Virus record (IMG/VR): IMGVR_UViG_3300025322_000149
Span: 1 to 25,629 of that record
Reading direction: 5' to 3' (one strand)
Length of the DNA stretch: 25,629 nt
DNA from: a virus
Shown here: in pieces, positions 19,753-25,629 of the stretch
Numbering within the stretch: the first letter of the stretch is position 1
Layout: every line of letters begins with the position of its first letter
Translations under genes and position numbers: made by a program
The notes under the pieces: model-generated
Seen by the model: the letters and a program-made list of their open reading frames with translations, nothing else
Database searches by the model: none
What the model was told of the DNA's origin: nothing

Positions 19753-21179
19753 TGGATTACAAACTGGAAAGGTTTGCACTTATTGTTCCGTATTACCGGA
19801 ATCCGACGATGCTTGGGTTCCAGATACGGGAATGGGAGAAGTACCCGCCAGAGGTTGAGCTTGTGCTTGTTGATGATGGTAGCCCTGAACCTGCTGAAGC
19901 AGTGTTGCGAGAAAAGGCTACGCCCGAGCTTCTAAAGCGGGTCAAACTGTATCGTATTGAAGATGATATTCCATGGAACCGTGGCGGAGCCCGCAACTTG
20001 GGCGCTCATGTTGCTGAATCCCCTTGGATATTGCATGTAGATATTGATCATGTCCTGCCAGCAGAATGTGTGCAGCCTTTACTTAATGCGACTATTTCTA
20101 CGGATAGTTGGTATAAATTTGAGCGGTATAGAGTTGGCAAGGCGGATGACACTAGACTTAAAGATGAGATACCGAACGATTTGGAATATGGGAAGATCAA
20201 GCCGCACATGGATTCCTACCTTATCTCCAAGCGTATGTATTGGGAGGCCGGAGGATACGACGAAGACTACTCTGGTTCTCTGGGTGGTGGCACTCCGTTC
20301 GTTAGGTATTTAGCTACTATCGGGCTATCCGCTATCATGTTGGGCGGAATGCATTTGCATGTATATACTAGATCAGTGGCTAAAGACGCTTCTGATTGGG
20401 CTCTGGATCGAAGCCATGACAGATATACTGAAATTAATAAACAGAAGCGTAAGAACGGGCATCCCAAAGGAGTTAATCCATTGCGGTTTAAGTGGAAAAG
20501 AATACGTGTGGGATATCCATCAGTAATTGGGGAGTTCGACACGGTTAGAAAACTGCTAGAGGGGAATTCTATTGCCAGATTTGGTGATGGGGAATTCAAA
20601 CTTATAGAGGGCGCAGCGCAAATCCGTGAACCAGCAAATAGGATGTTGGGGGACGAACTAAAAAGAATTATTCGTGTGAACGATGGACTGACATGCTTGC
20701 GCGGTATACCGACTATGGATGGACGCGGGGCTAAGTTTGTAAATTGGAGCAAGCATTACGAAAGGTTCTCTAGAAATCTCAATCCAAGAGCGCAGTATTA
20801 CTCTGCTTTTATATCGCGTCCTGACAGCGCGCAATGGATACATAACGTAGAATACGCTGAACTTCTAAGTCAGCTATGGAAGGACAAAGAAGTTGTAGTT
20901 GTTTCCGAGCCAACTAATAGCATGGTGAAAGTTCTAGAGTTGCAGGCAGCCAAAGTAATAAAGATCGAGTGCCCATCTTACGAAACATATGCTGTTATAG
21001 ATGAACTGGAGAAAGCAATACTAAAGACCGGCCTTAAAATAGCGTTTTTATGTTGCGGTCCAGCGGCTTCGTGTCTGGCCTATCGGCTAAGCAAACAAGG
21101 TGTGCAAACAATCGACGCCGGCAGTATGGGTGGGTTTGTTCTGAAATTATTGAAAACCAATGACAAAAAACATTCTTGA
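19752..21179 (+). CDS. Two-domain glycosyltransferase: GT2-type plus GT-D (DUF1792-like) (475 aa)
   Basis: The N-terminal half (about 1-215) is GT2-like: LIVPYYRNP (10-18), LVLVDDGSPEP (37-47), the DxD motif LHVDIDH (94-100) and GGYDEDYSG (167-175). The C-terminal half (about 255-470) has SIARFGDGEFKL (273-284), the DxE-type (D-G-E) motif of the GT-D fold, plus an AFLCCGPAAS segment (431-440). Two catalytic domains in one chain suggest sequential transfer of two sugars. The TAATG overlap with the methyltransferase and the tight cassette spacing support joint function. GT2 part firm; GT-D part likely. Confidence 0.85.
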   Translation: MDYKLERFALIVPYYRNPTMLGFQIREWEKYPPEVELVLVDDGSPEPAEAVLREKATPELLKRVKLYRIEDDIPWNRGGARNLGAHVAESPWILHVDIDHVLPAECVQPLLNATISTDSWYKFERYRVGKADDTRLKDEIPNDLEYGKIKPHMDSYLISKRMYWEAGGYDEDYSGSLGGGTPFVRYLATIGLSAIMLGGMHLHVYTRSVAKDASDWALDRSHDRYTEINKQKRKNGHPKGVNPLRFKWKRIRVGYPSVIGEFDTVRKLLEGNSIARFGDGEFKLIEGAAQIREPANRMLGDELKRIIRVNDGLTCLRGIPTMDGRGAKFVNWSKHYERFSRNLNPRAQYYSAFISRPDSAQWIHNVEYAELLSQLWKDKEVVVVSEPTNSMVKVLELQAAKVIKIECPSYETYAVIDELEKAILKTGLKIAFLCCGPAASCLAYRLSKQGVQTIDAGSMGGFVLKLLKTNDKKHS

Positions 21180-21366
21180 CGGCGTCCCTGCGCCCGAGCA
21201 GATAAAGACCGTACTTGCTGCGGTTGTTAACGAGGCTCTGCCTGAAGCTGAGCGGTATGCAGCGCGATCTCGCTTACGTGGGATGCTGGCTGTTACGCAG
21301 ACTATTCCCGCCCGGAAAAAACTCGCAGAAGTGATGCGCTATGTCTTGAGAAAAAACAATGCTTAG
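21160..21366 (+). CDS. Small helical protein of the glycan cassette (68 aa)
   Basis: MTKNILDGVPAPEQIKTVLA at the start, then an Arg/Ala-rich helix (AERYAARSRLRGMLAVTQ) and a basic C-terminus. No family recognised. It overlaps both neighbours (20 nt and 8 nt), so it is probably co-translated with the two glycosyltransferases. Confidence 0.68.
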   Translation: MTKNILDGVPAPEQIKTVLAAVVNEALPEAERYAARSRLRGMLAVTQTIPARKKLAEVMRYVLRKNNA

Positions 21367-22069
21367 AGTAGTGTGTTGGTTGTGGGAATCACAGCCGGGT
21401 TATAGAACAAAGTTTTGCGCAGACCATGTCAATACCTTCCGAAACATGGTGGACAGGAACTACCACAGACCTCACGAGGTTGTGTGCATTACTGATATTC
21501 CCGCTGGTATTGACAGTCGTGTTCGCATTGTTCCTCTGTGGAACGATTTTTCTCATTTGCAATCTCCTCATGGCCGTCTTCAACCGGCATGTTATCGGCG
21601 GATTAAAGCATTTGCGCCAGAGATGGCGGAAGTCATAGGCCCGAGATTTGTTTCGGTCGATCTGGATGTAGTGATACTTGGCGACGTAACTGGGATCTGG
21701 GATAGGCCCGAAGATTTTGTCATTTGGAATAGTCCGCTCAAAAAGACCCCCTACAATGGGTCTATGTGGATGATGAACGCAGGAGCCAGAAAGCAGGTCT
21801 ATGAGCAGTTCCACCCCATCATCTCCCCCGAGCGGGCCAGACGGGCTGGATTTCAGGGGTCGGATCAGGCATGGTTTTCGTATATACTTGGGGATAAGGA
21901 AGCTGTGTGGACCAATGCAGATGGGGTACTGGCGTGGACTGCTGACATCAGGCGTAGACGATTCCGCCTGCCGTCCCACGCTAAGATCGTTTTCTTCCAA
22001 GGACACGTAGACCCATGGGATGAGTTCGCCATCAAGAACGCACCATGGATAATTGACCATTACCGATAG
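21359..22069 (+). CDS. DxD glycosyltransferase-like protein, paralogue of 17445-18167 (236 aa)
   Basis: FVSVDLDVVILGD (97-109) is the acid-rich site; GSDQAWFSY (about 168-176) and KIVFFQGHVDPWD complete the pattern seen in the first paralogue. Each paralogue stands at one end of the cassette. Last gene before the virion-type genes. Donor and acceptor unknown. Confidence 0.75.
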   Translation: MLRVVCWLWESQPGYRTKFCADHVNTFRNMVDRNYHRPHEVVCITDIPAGIDSRVRIVPLWNDFSHLQSPHGRLQPACYRRIKAFAPEMAEVIGPRFVSVDLDVVILGDVTGIWDRPEDFVIWNSPLKKTPYNGSMWMMNAGARKQVYEQFHPIISPERARRAGFQGSDQAWFSYILGDKEAVWTNADGVLAWTADIRRRRFRLPSHAKIVFFQGHVDPWDEFAIKNAPWIIDHYR

Positions 22070-22079
22070 GAATATTTAT

Positions 22080-22361
22080 ATGGCTGGTAGCACAACCGCA
22101 GAAATTAATAAACGAGTAATCACGGATTTTCCACTCCACGCAAAAGCCGTGACTCCTAGTGCTAATGTTTTGACTGACTACGACGGGGACGTTCAGTGGA
22201 TGGTTATTTACGTCGGGGTTGCAGGGACTGTAACTGTTGTTCCGCTCGGTAATGATGACGCCGATACTGTCGTCTATACAGTGCCCGCTGGTGGGGTTGT
22301 ACCGTGTAGAGTACGTAAAGTTACTGCTGCTACTGCTGGTTCACTTGTGGGGCAGTGGTAA
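22080..22361 (+). CDS. Small beta-rich virion-type protein (93 aa)
   Basis: The ATG at 22080 (MAGSTTAEINKRVITDFPLH) has AGGA upstream and removes a longer extension. The region VYVGVAGTVTVVPLGNDDA... lies within a beta-rich core, then VPAGGVVPCRVRKV near the C-terminus, a layout seen in small phage tail or head decoration proteins. It lies between the glycan cassette and other virion-type genes and is coupled to the next gene by TAATG. Exact role unproven. Confidence 0.68.
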   Translation: MAGSTTAEINKRVITDFPLHAKAVTPSANVLTDYDGDVQWMVIYVGVAGTVTVVPLGNDDADTVVYTVPAGGVVPCRVRKVTAATAGSLVGQW

Positions 22362-22921
22362 TGGCTTTTGGTTGGGGGTTCGGATTTAATCTCTGGGAAC
22401 AGCTTCGCGTAAAAGCGATACCCGTTACAAATTTATCTATAGTCAGGGCGGCTTTGGGGACAAACGTACCCAGTTTTGGGTATTTTCCTAACGTGTTCAC
22501 GTTTGGTAATACAGACGGTACTGGTAAATATTATTTTGGAGCAAGTTTTGATAGTGTTACTGTACCACAGGGCACAACAATACTTAGCGCAACATTGGAT
22601 TTTACTATTCTCTTAGTAACAGGTACTGATGATGTTGATACTGATATTCATGCGGAAAAATCTACGTCTTCGGCTCTTGTAAGCGCGGCTAATTTACCTG
22701 AAAGTTGGGTATCTACTACAGCTACATATGATTTCCAAAATACAGAGGGTACTGGAGTTAAGTCTTTAGACGTTAAAGCTATAGTGCAGGAAATAGTCAA
22801 CCAAGGCGCATGGGCTTCTGGTGGTAGGATAAATATTGCTTTTATCGCTGGTGGTGCGGATACACTTAACCGTCGGTATTCGGGGTTGAATGCCGGACCA
22901 ACTTTAAACATTAGTTATTAA
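22361..22921 (+). CDS. DNRLRE-like beta-sandwich protein, probable virion component (186 aa)
   Basis: FDSVTVPQGTTILSATLDF (about 63-81) followed by DTDIHAEKS, then VKSLDVKAIVQEIVNQGAWA (about 132-151) and a final strand TLNISY. This alternation resembles the DNRLRE-type beta-sandwich domain found in phage virion and surface proteins. The ATG at 22361 overlaps the upstream stop. Could be a substrate of the glycan cassette, which is inference from position. Confidence 0.65.
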   Translation: MAFGWGFGFNLWEQLRVKAIPVTNLSIVRAALGTNVPSFGYFPNVFTFGNTDGTGKYYFGASFDSVTVPQGTTILSATLDFTILLVTGTDDVDTDIHAEKSTSSALVSAANLPESWVSTTATYDFQNTEGTGVKSLDVKAIVQEIVNQGAWASGGRINIAFIAGGADTLNRRYSGLNAGPTLNISY

Positions 22922-22923
22922 CC

Positions 22924-23244
22924 ATGTTCATTCTTAGCTATGAGTACAAAGAAGATGTTCTTGTTGGCCCAAAACTGGAGCCAGCCACAAAACCGCTTTT
23001 TTTCTATGTTCCAAGAGATGAGTTTACAAAACTCGACCAAGAAATTATGATTAACAAACCAGAAACCTATACAGAAAACACCCTTGAGATAGCTATTAAA
23101 TCCCTCGCTGCCTCTTATTTAGACGCCAAACTAGCTGCTGATCTTAAAAATATATTAATAGAAGCACTGGCTGGTTATATTTATTTCCCCCTTAACACAA
23201 GTAAGACTGCAACCGAGCCCATTACCGATGCCTCTCGATCCTAA
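22924..23244 (+). CDS. Hypothetical protein before the terminase (106 aa)
   Basis: MFILSYEYKEDVLVGPKLEP at the start, then FFYVPRDEFTKLDQEIMINK and an Ala-rich helix (SLAASYLDAKLAADLKNILI). It has no strong Shine-Dalgarno and overlaps the terminase by 17 nt. Its place just before the large terminase is where a small terminase may lie, but it lacks a visible DNA-binding motif. Confidence 0.7.
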   Translation: MFILSYEYKEDVLVGPKLEPATKPLFFYVPRDEFTKLDQEIMINKPETYTENTLEIAIKSLAASYLDAKLAADLKNILIEALAGYIYFPLNTSKTATEPITDASRS

Positions 23245-24646
23245 TCCTAGTGTAGTTACCTACATAACTCCCCCTACAGTTGGGAAATTTATGCTAGGCG
23301 ACTCGTTTGTGCGTCTGATTATGGGTCCTGTCGGTTCTGGTAAATCAGCGGGCTGCTTCATGGAACTTCTCCGCCGCGCCAAGATGCAGGTACCAAACGC
23401 TCAAGGCGTGCGCCAGACGAGATTCGCGATTATCCGTAATACTCTCCAGCAATTACGTCAAACCTGCTTGGCCGATATCCAGATGTGGCTAAGCCCTATT
23501 GCGCACTTCAAAGTTACCGATGCCACTATTCAGGTGCGAATCTCTCTTAACGACGGTACAAAGGTTGAGTCTGACTGGATGTTGATTCCGTTGGACACTA
23601 AAGAAGACCAGCAGCGGCTGTTGTCCCTTAACCTGACCGGCGCGTGGGTTTCAGAGTTCCGAGAGATAAAGCTTTCGATAATTGACGCTATTGCTGGCCG
23701 TCTCGGACGATATCCATCGAAGGCGGTGGCAGAGCCTTCATGGTACGGGATCATCGGGGAGTCTAATCCCCCGGATGAAGATTCCGACTGGTACTCGAAA
23801 CTTGAGATAAATCTTCCTCGCAACTGGAAGTTATACAAACAGCCCGGCGGTATGGAAGCAGGCGCCGAGAATATCGCCAACCTGCCAGATGGTTATTATG
23901 AAAATCTCGTAGCCAACAACAACCAAGACTGGGTTGATGTTCACGTCCACTCAAAATATGGCAAATCGCTCAGCGGCCAAGCCGTCTTCCGCGCCAGTTT
24001 TAAGCCGGATTTCCATATAACTGACAAGTTGATCGAGCCGGTAGAGAACTACCCGATCATGGTAGGCCAAGATTTCGGCCGCACCCCTGCTAGTTTATTT
24101 GGTCAGGTGGATAACCGTGGGCGGTTGGTGGTTATGGGAGAACTGACTTCCGTGGATATGGGGATTGAGCAGTTTGCTGTTTCCGAACTGCGCCCTGCTA
24201 TTTTTAGAAGTTATATGAACAAGCGCATATTTATGGTCGCAGACCCAACCGGGCAGCATAAAGGGCAAGTGGGGGAGGAGTCTCCGTTTGACTGTCTTAA
24301 ACGGCTTGGGTTTCAGGTGTACGCAGCACCGTCGAACGATGTAGACGCCAGACTTCGGGCGGTAGAGCAATTATTGTTACGGCAGTCGGATGGTGGACCC
24401 ATGCTGATTATCAGCAGTCAGGGATGCCCAACTCTGTGTCAGGCAATGCGGTATTGGTATAGATACCGCCGGAAAAATTCTGGTTCGCTGGAGGACAAAC
24501 CAGAGAAGACACATCCGTGGTCGGATTTGGCCGACTGTCTTCAGTATATGGCGTTGTGTTCTAACGCGGGATACATGGGTAGGGTGATGCACAGACTGGA
24601 AGGGAAGACGGCAAAGAAACCGATTTCAGTCAGGGCTTGGACATGA
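23228..24646 (+). CDS. terL: Large terminase subunit (472 aa)
   Basis: DNA-packaging motor. The Walker A is GPVGSGKS (33-40), the Walker B region GAWVSEF (138-144), with E143 in the catalytic position. The C-terminal nuclease has GQDFGRTPAS (280-289, with Asp282), VADPTGQ (337-343) and HPWSDLADCLQY (429-440). Full length for the family. The Walker B has Ser where many enzymes have Asp (VSEF), a variant seen in some terminases. Next gene on the plus strand is the portal, the standard order. Confidence 0.93.
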   Translation: MPLDPNPSVVTYITPPTVGKFMLGDSFVRLIMGPVGSGKSAGCFMELLRRAKMQVPNAQGVRQTRFAIIRNTLQQLRQTCLADIQMWLSPIAHFKVTDATIQVRISLNDGTKVESDWMLIPLDTKEDQQRLLSLNLTGAWVSEFREIKLSIIDAIAGRLGRYPSKAVAEPSWYGIIGESNPPDEDSDWYSKLEINLPRNWKLYKQPGGMEAGAENIANLPDGYYENLVANNNQDWVDVHVHSKYGKSLSGQAVFRASFKPDFHITDKLIEPVENYPIMVGQDFGRTPASLFGQVDNRGRLVVMGELTSVDMGIEQFAVSELRPAIFRSYMNKRIFMVADPTGQHKGQVGEESPFDCLKRLGFQVYAAPSNDVDARLRAVEQLLLRQSDGGPMLIISSQGCPTLCQAMRYWYRYRRKNSGSLEDKPEKTHPWSDLADCLQYMALCSNAGYMGRVMHRLEGKTAKKPISVRAWT

Positions 24647-25114
24647 TTCCCCTTCTATCACAATCCCACTCGGTTTCTCTTCTCCAGTCTGGATCTGGAT
24701 GTTTATGTTGAACCCGCTTGTAGCTGCTCCACCACCGTCCGCAGTTTTCTGCGTCCTGCCAGCGAGCATAGCTAGGGTTTTGACTCCATCAATTCGTTGG
24801 GCACTGGGTACTTCCCGGTCGTGGATCATCCCGTACAGGGTTGGGATTGAGTCTTCCAAGGCGATCTCCGACTTGACAGTTATCCGCCTGCCAGCATTCA
24901 TGTCTCCGGCAAACTTCTCCAGAGCTTCTTTAAGCATTTTCCGAAATACGTGGGACTTTCTGAGTAAATTCCACTGCTTGTCGTCGATGTTGTATTTCTT
25001 TTTGATCCCGTCGGCGTCTGATAGCCCCGCTGCTAGTTCTGCGCAAATTGAGGCCGATAAGTGCTTAAGTTCCAGATCGGCGTCGAAATTTGCTATTGTG
25101 ACTGCGGTTCCCAT
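24626..25114 (-). CDS. Candidate small terminase subunit, on the opposite strand (162 aa)
   Basis: Soluble, helical protein. The N-terminal part (ELAAGLSDADGIKKKYNIDD plus KQWNLLRKS) reads as a helix-turn-helix-like DNA-binding segment; a central oligomerisation-like helix region follows (ALEKFAGDMNAGRR), then SAQRIDGVKTLAMLAGR, and the tail has GFNINIQIQ. This order fits small terminase proteins with a Gly/Ala-rich end. It overlaps the terminase 3' end by 21 nt and faces it. Minus-strand placement between terminase and portal is unusual. Could instead be an unrelated DNA-binding protein. Confidence 0.65.
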   Translation of the reverse strand: MGTAVTIANFDADLELKHLSASICAELAAGLSDADGIKKKYNIDDKQWNLLRKSHVFRKMLKEALEKFAGDMNAGRRITVKSEIALEDSIPTLYGMIHDREVPSAQRIDGVKTLAMLAGRTQKTADGGGAATSGFNINIQIQTGEEKPSGIVIEGESCPSPD

Positions 25115-25149
25115 GATTACCTGCTTATACAGTAATTGACATTTTCCTG

Positions 25150-25179
25150 ATTATACTTGCAAAATATACCCTATGGCTA
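25150..25179 (-). promoter_or_regulatory. Candidate promoter for the minus-strand gene between terminase and portal
   Basis: TATAAT (25155 to 25150) lies 18 bp after TAGCCA (4 of 6 to the -35 consensus). It points leftwards to the 24626-25114 gene, the only minus-strand gene in the right arm, so a private promoter is expected. Confidence 0.4.
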
Positions 25180-25629
25180 CATCTGCGCTTCCCGTCCCAA
25201 CCAGAACCGGCACGTTGCTGCGGGTTGTATCAAACCAGCAGTTGAACGACTCTGCTAATGCTGCGGAAAAAGCGCGAGTAGCTGCTGAACAGGATTCCGC
25301 ACCAGTCTCACAATTGGCTCAGCATGTCCGAGCGCGCATGACCGATATGCGCAACTTTAGAAATGCTGAGGGAATTAGTGAAAGGCTATTAAGCGCGTTA
25401 AGAACCTATAGGGGCCAGTACGACCCCGCAGTTCTTTCCGCGATTAAGCAATTCAATGGTAGCGAGGTATACGCCCGCGTAACCTCAACCAAATGTAGAG
25501 CAGCTACTGCTCTGCTCAGAGACATCTATTTAGGCTCGGATCGTCCTTGGGATCTAGATCCAACTCCGTACCCACAGCTTCCTGAAGATATTGATCGTAC
25601 TATTCAGGACTTGGTTTCCATGGAGCTTT
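25173..25629 (+). CDS. Portal protein, N-terminal part; runs off right edge
   Basis: MATSALPVPTRTGTLLRVVS at the start, then SERLLSALRTYRGQYD (about 68-83) and ARVTSTKCRAATALLRDI (about 98-115). The DRPWDLDPTPYPQLPEDI segment (about 121-138) is typical of podovirus-type portal proteins. Some 152 codons are inside the window. It follows the large terminase, as expected. No Shine-Dalgarno is obvious ahead of the ATG. Confidence 0.83.
   Translation, partial: MATSALPVPTRTGTLLRVVSNQQLNDSANAAEKARVAAEQDSAPVSQLAQHVRARMTDMRNFRNAEGISERLLSALRTYRGQYDPAVLSAIKQFNGSEVYARVTSTKCRAATALLRDIYLGSDRPWDLDPTPYPQLPEDIDRTIQDLVSMEL

Noticed and set aside
21389-22060. 223-codon minus-strand frame opposite the second glycosyltransferase
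   Set aside because: Antisense to a well-supported gene with DxD and GSDQ-W motifs.
24699-25139. 146-codon plus-strand frame between terminase and portal
   Set aside because: Ser/Ala-rich translation that mirrors the minus-strand gene; the minus frame has a sensible helical protein and a candidate promoter.
25136-25157. Plus-strand TTGACA and TATACT ahead of the portal
   Set aside because: The spacing of 10 bp is too short for a sigma-70 promoter, and no other -10 box falls at 16-18 bp.

Overview
The window is part of the genome of a tailed double-stranded DNA phage (Caudoviricetes). The calls that fix this are a family-A DNA polymerase, a large terminase and the start of a portal protein; the portal style suggests a podovirus, tentatively. 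A periplasmic, Rap1a-like protein and several LPS-type sugar genes suggest a Gram-negative host. No tRNA, CRISPR array, insertion sequence, integrase or ribosomal RNA was seen. Genes are tightly packed, mostly with ATGA/TAATG/GTGA start-stop overlaps, and many are under 100 codons.

Left arm (1-14154, all genes on the minus strand). Reading from 14154 leftwards: a 187-residue candidate regulator; two small ORFs; a gene-poor, probable origin region (about 12.2-13.1 kb); a long run of small proteins, many with Cys-pair knuckles (about 7.5-12.65 kb); a Rap1a/Tai-like secreted protein; a MoxR-type AAA+ ATPase / DUF3150-like / metallopeptidase-VWA cassette (1.3-6.8 kb); a 42-residue membrane protein; and a DNA polymerase that runs off the left edge. 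Ten copies of a 16-17 bp palindrome (consensus TTACACA-2/3 nt-TGTGTAA) are scattered only over this arm, at gene 3' ends, near promoters, beside terminators and upstream of starts, in a pattern like phage operators/stoperators.

Probable origin (12708-13081). Nine-bp iterons of the TCTACGTCC type occur in both orientations around a 40 bp nearly pure AT tract. A 20 bp-arm inverted repeat lies further left (12211-12300).

Right arm (14365-25629, plus strand except one gene). First come nine small genes (14365-16766), including a Cys-pair protein and a ribbon-helix-helix protein. Then a 5.3 kb glycan cassette (16798-22069): two FkbM-type methyltransferases, two paralogous DxD glycosyltransferase-like proteins, a short CapD/PseB-type nucleotide-sugar dehydratase and a GT2/GT-D fusion. 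It lies directly upstream of virion-type genes (22080-23244), the large terminase and the portal. No membrane transporter or flippase is present, so the cassette may decorate the virion rather than export a polymer. A 162-residue gene on the opposite strand, between terminase and portal, is a candidate small terminase subunit.

The most notable signals are the dispersed palindrome set (including one copy built into a terminator-like hairpin), the iteron/AT-rich origin, the glycan cassette with its two-domain glycosyltransferase, and the AAA+/VWA cassette. All family names come from reading motifs by eye; no database search was run.
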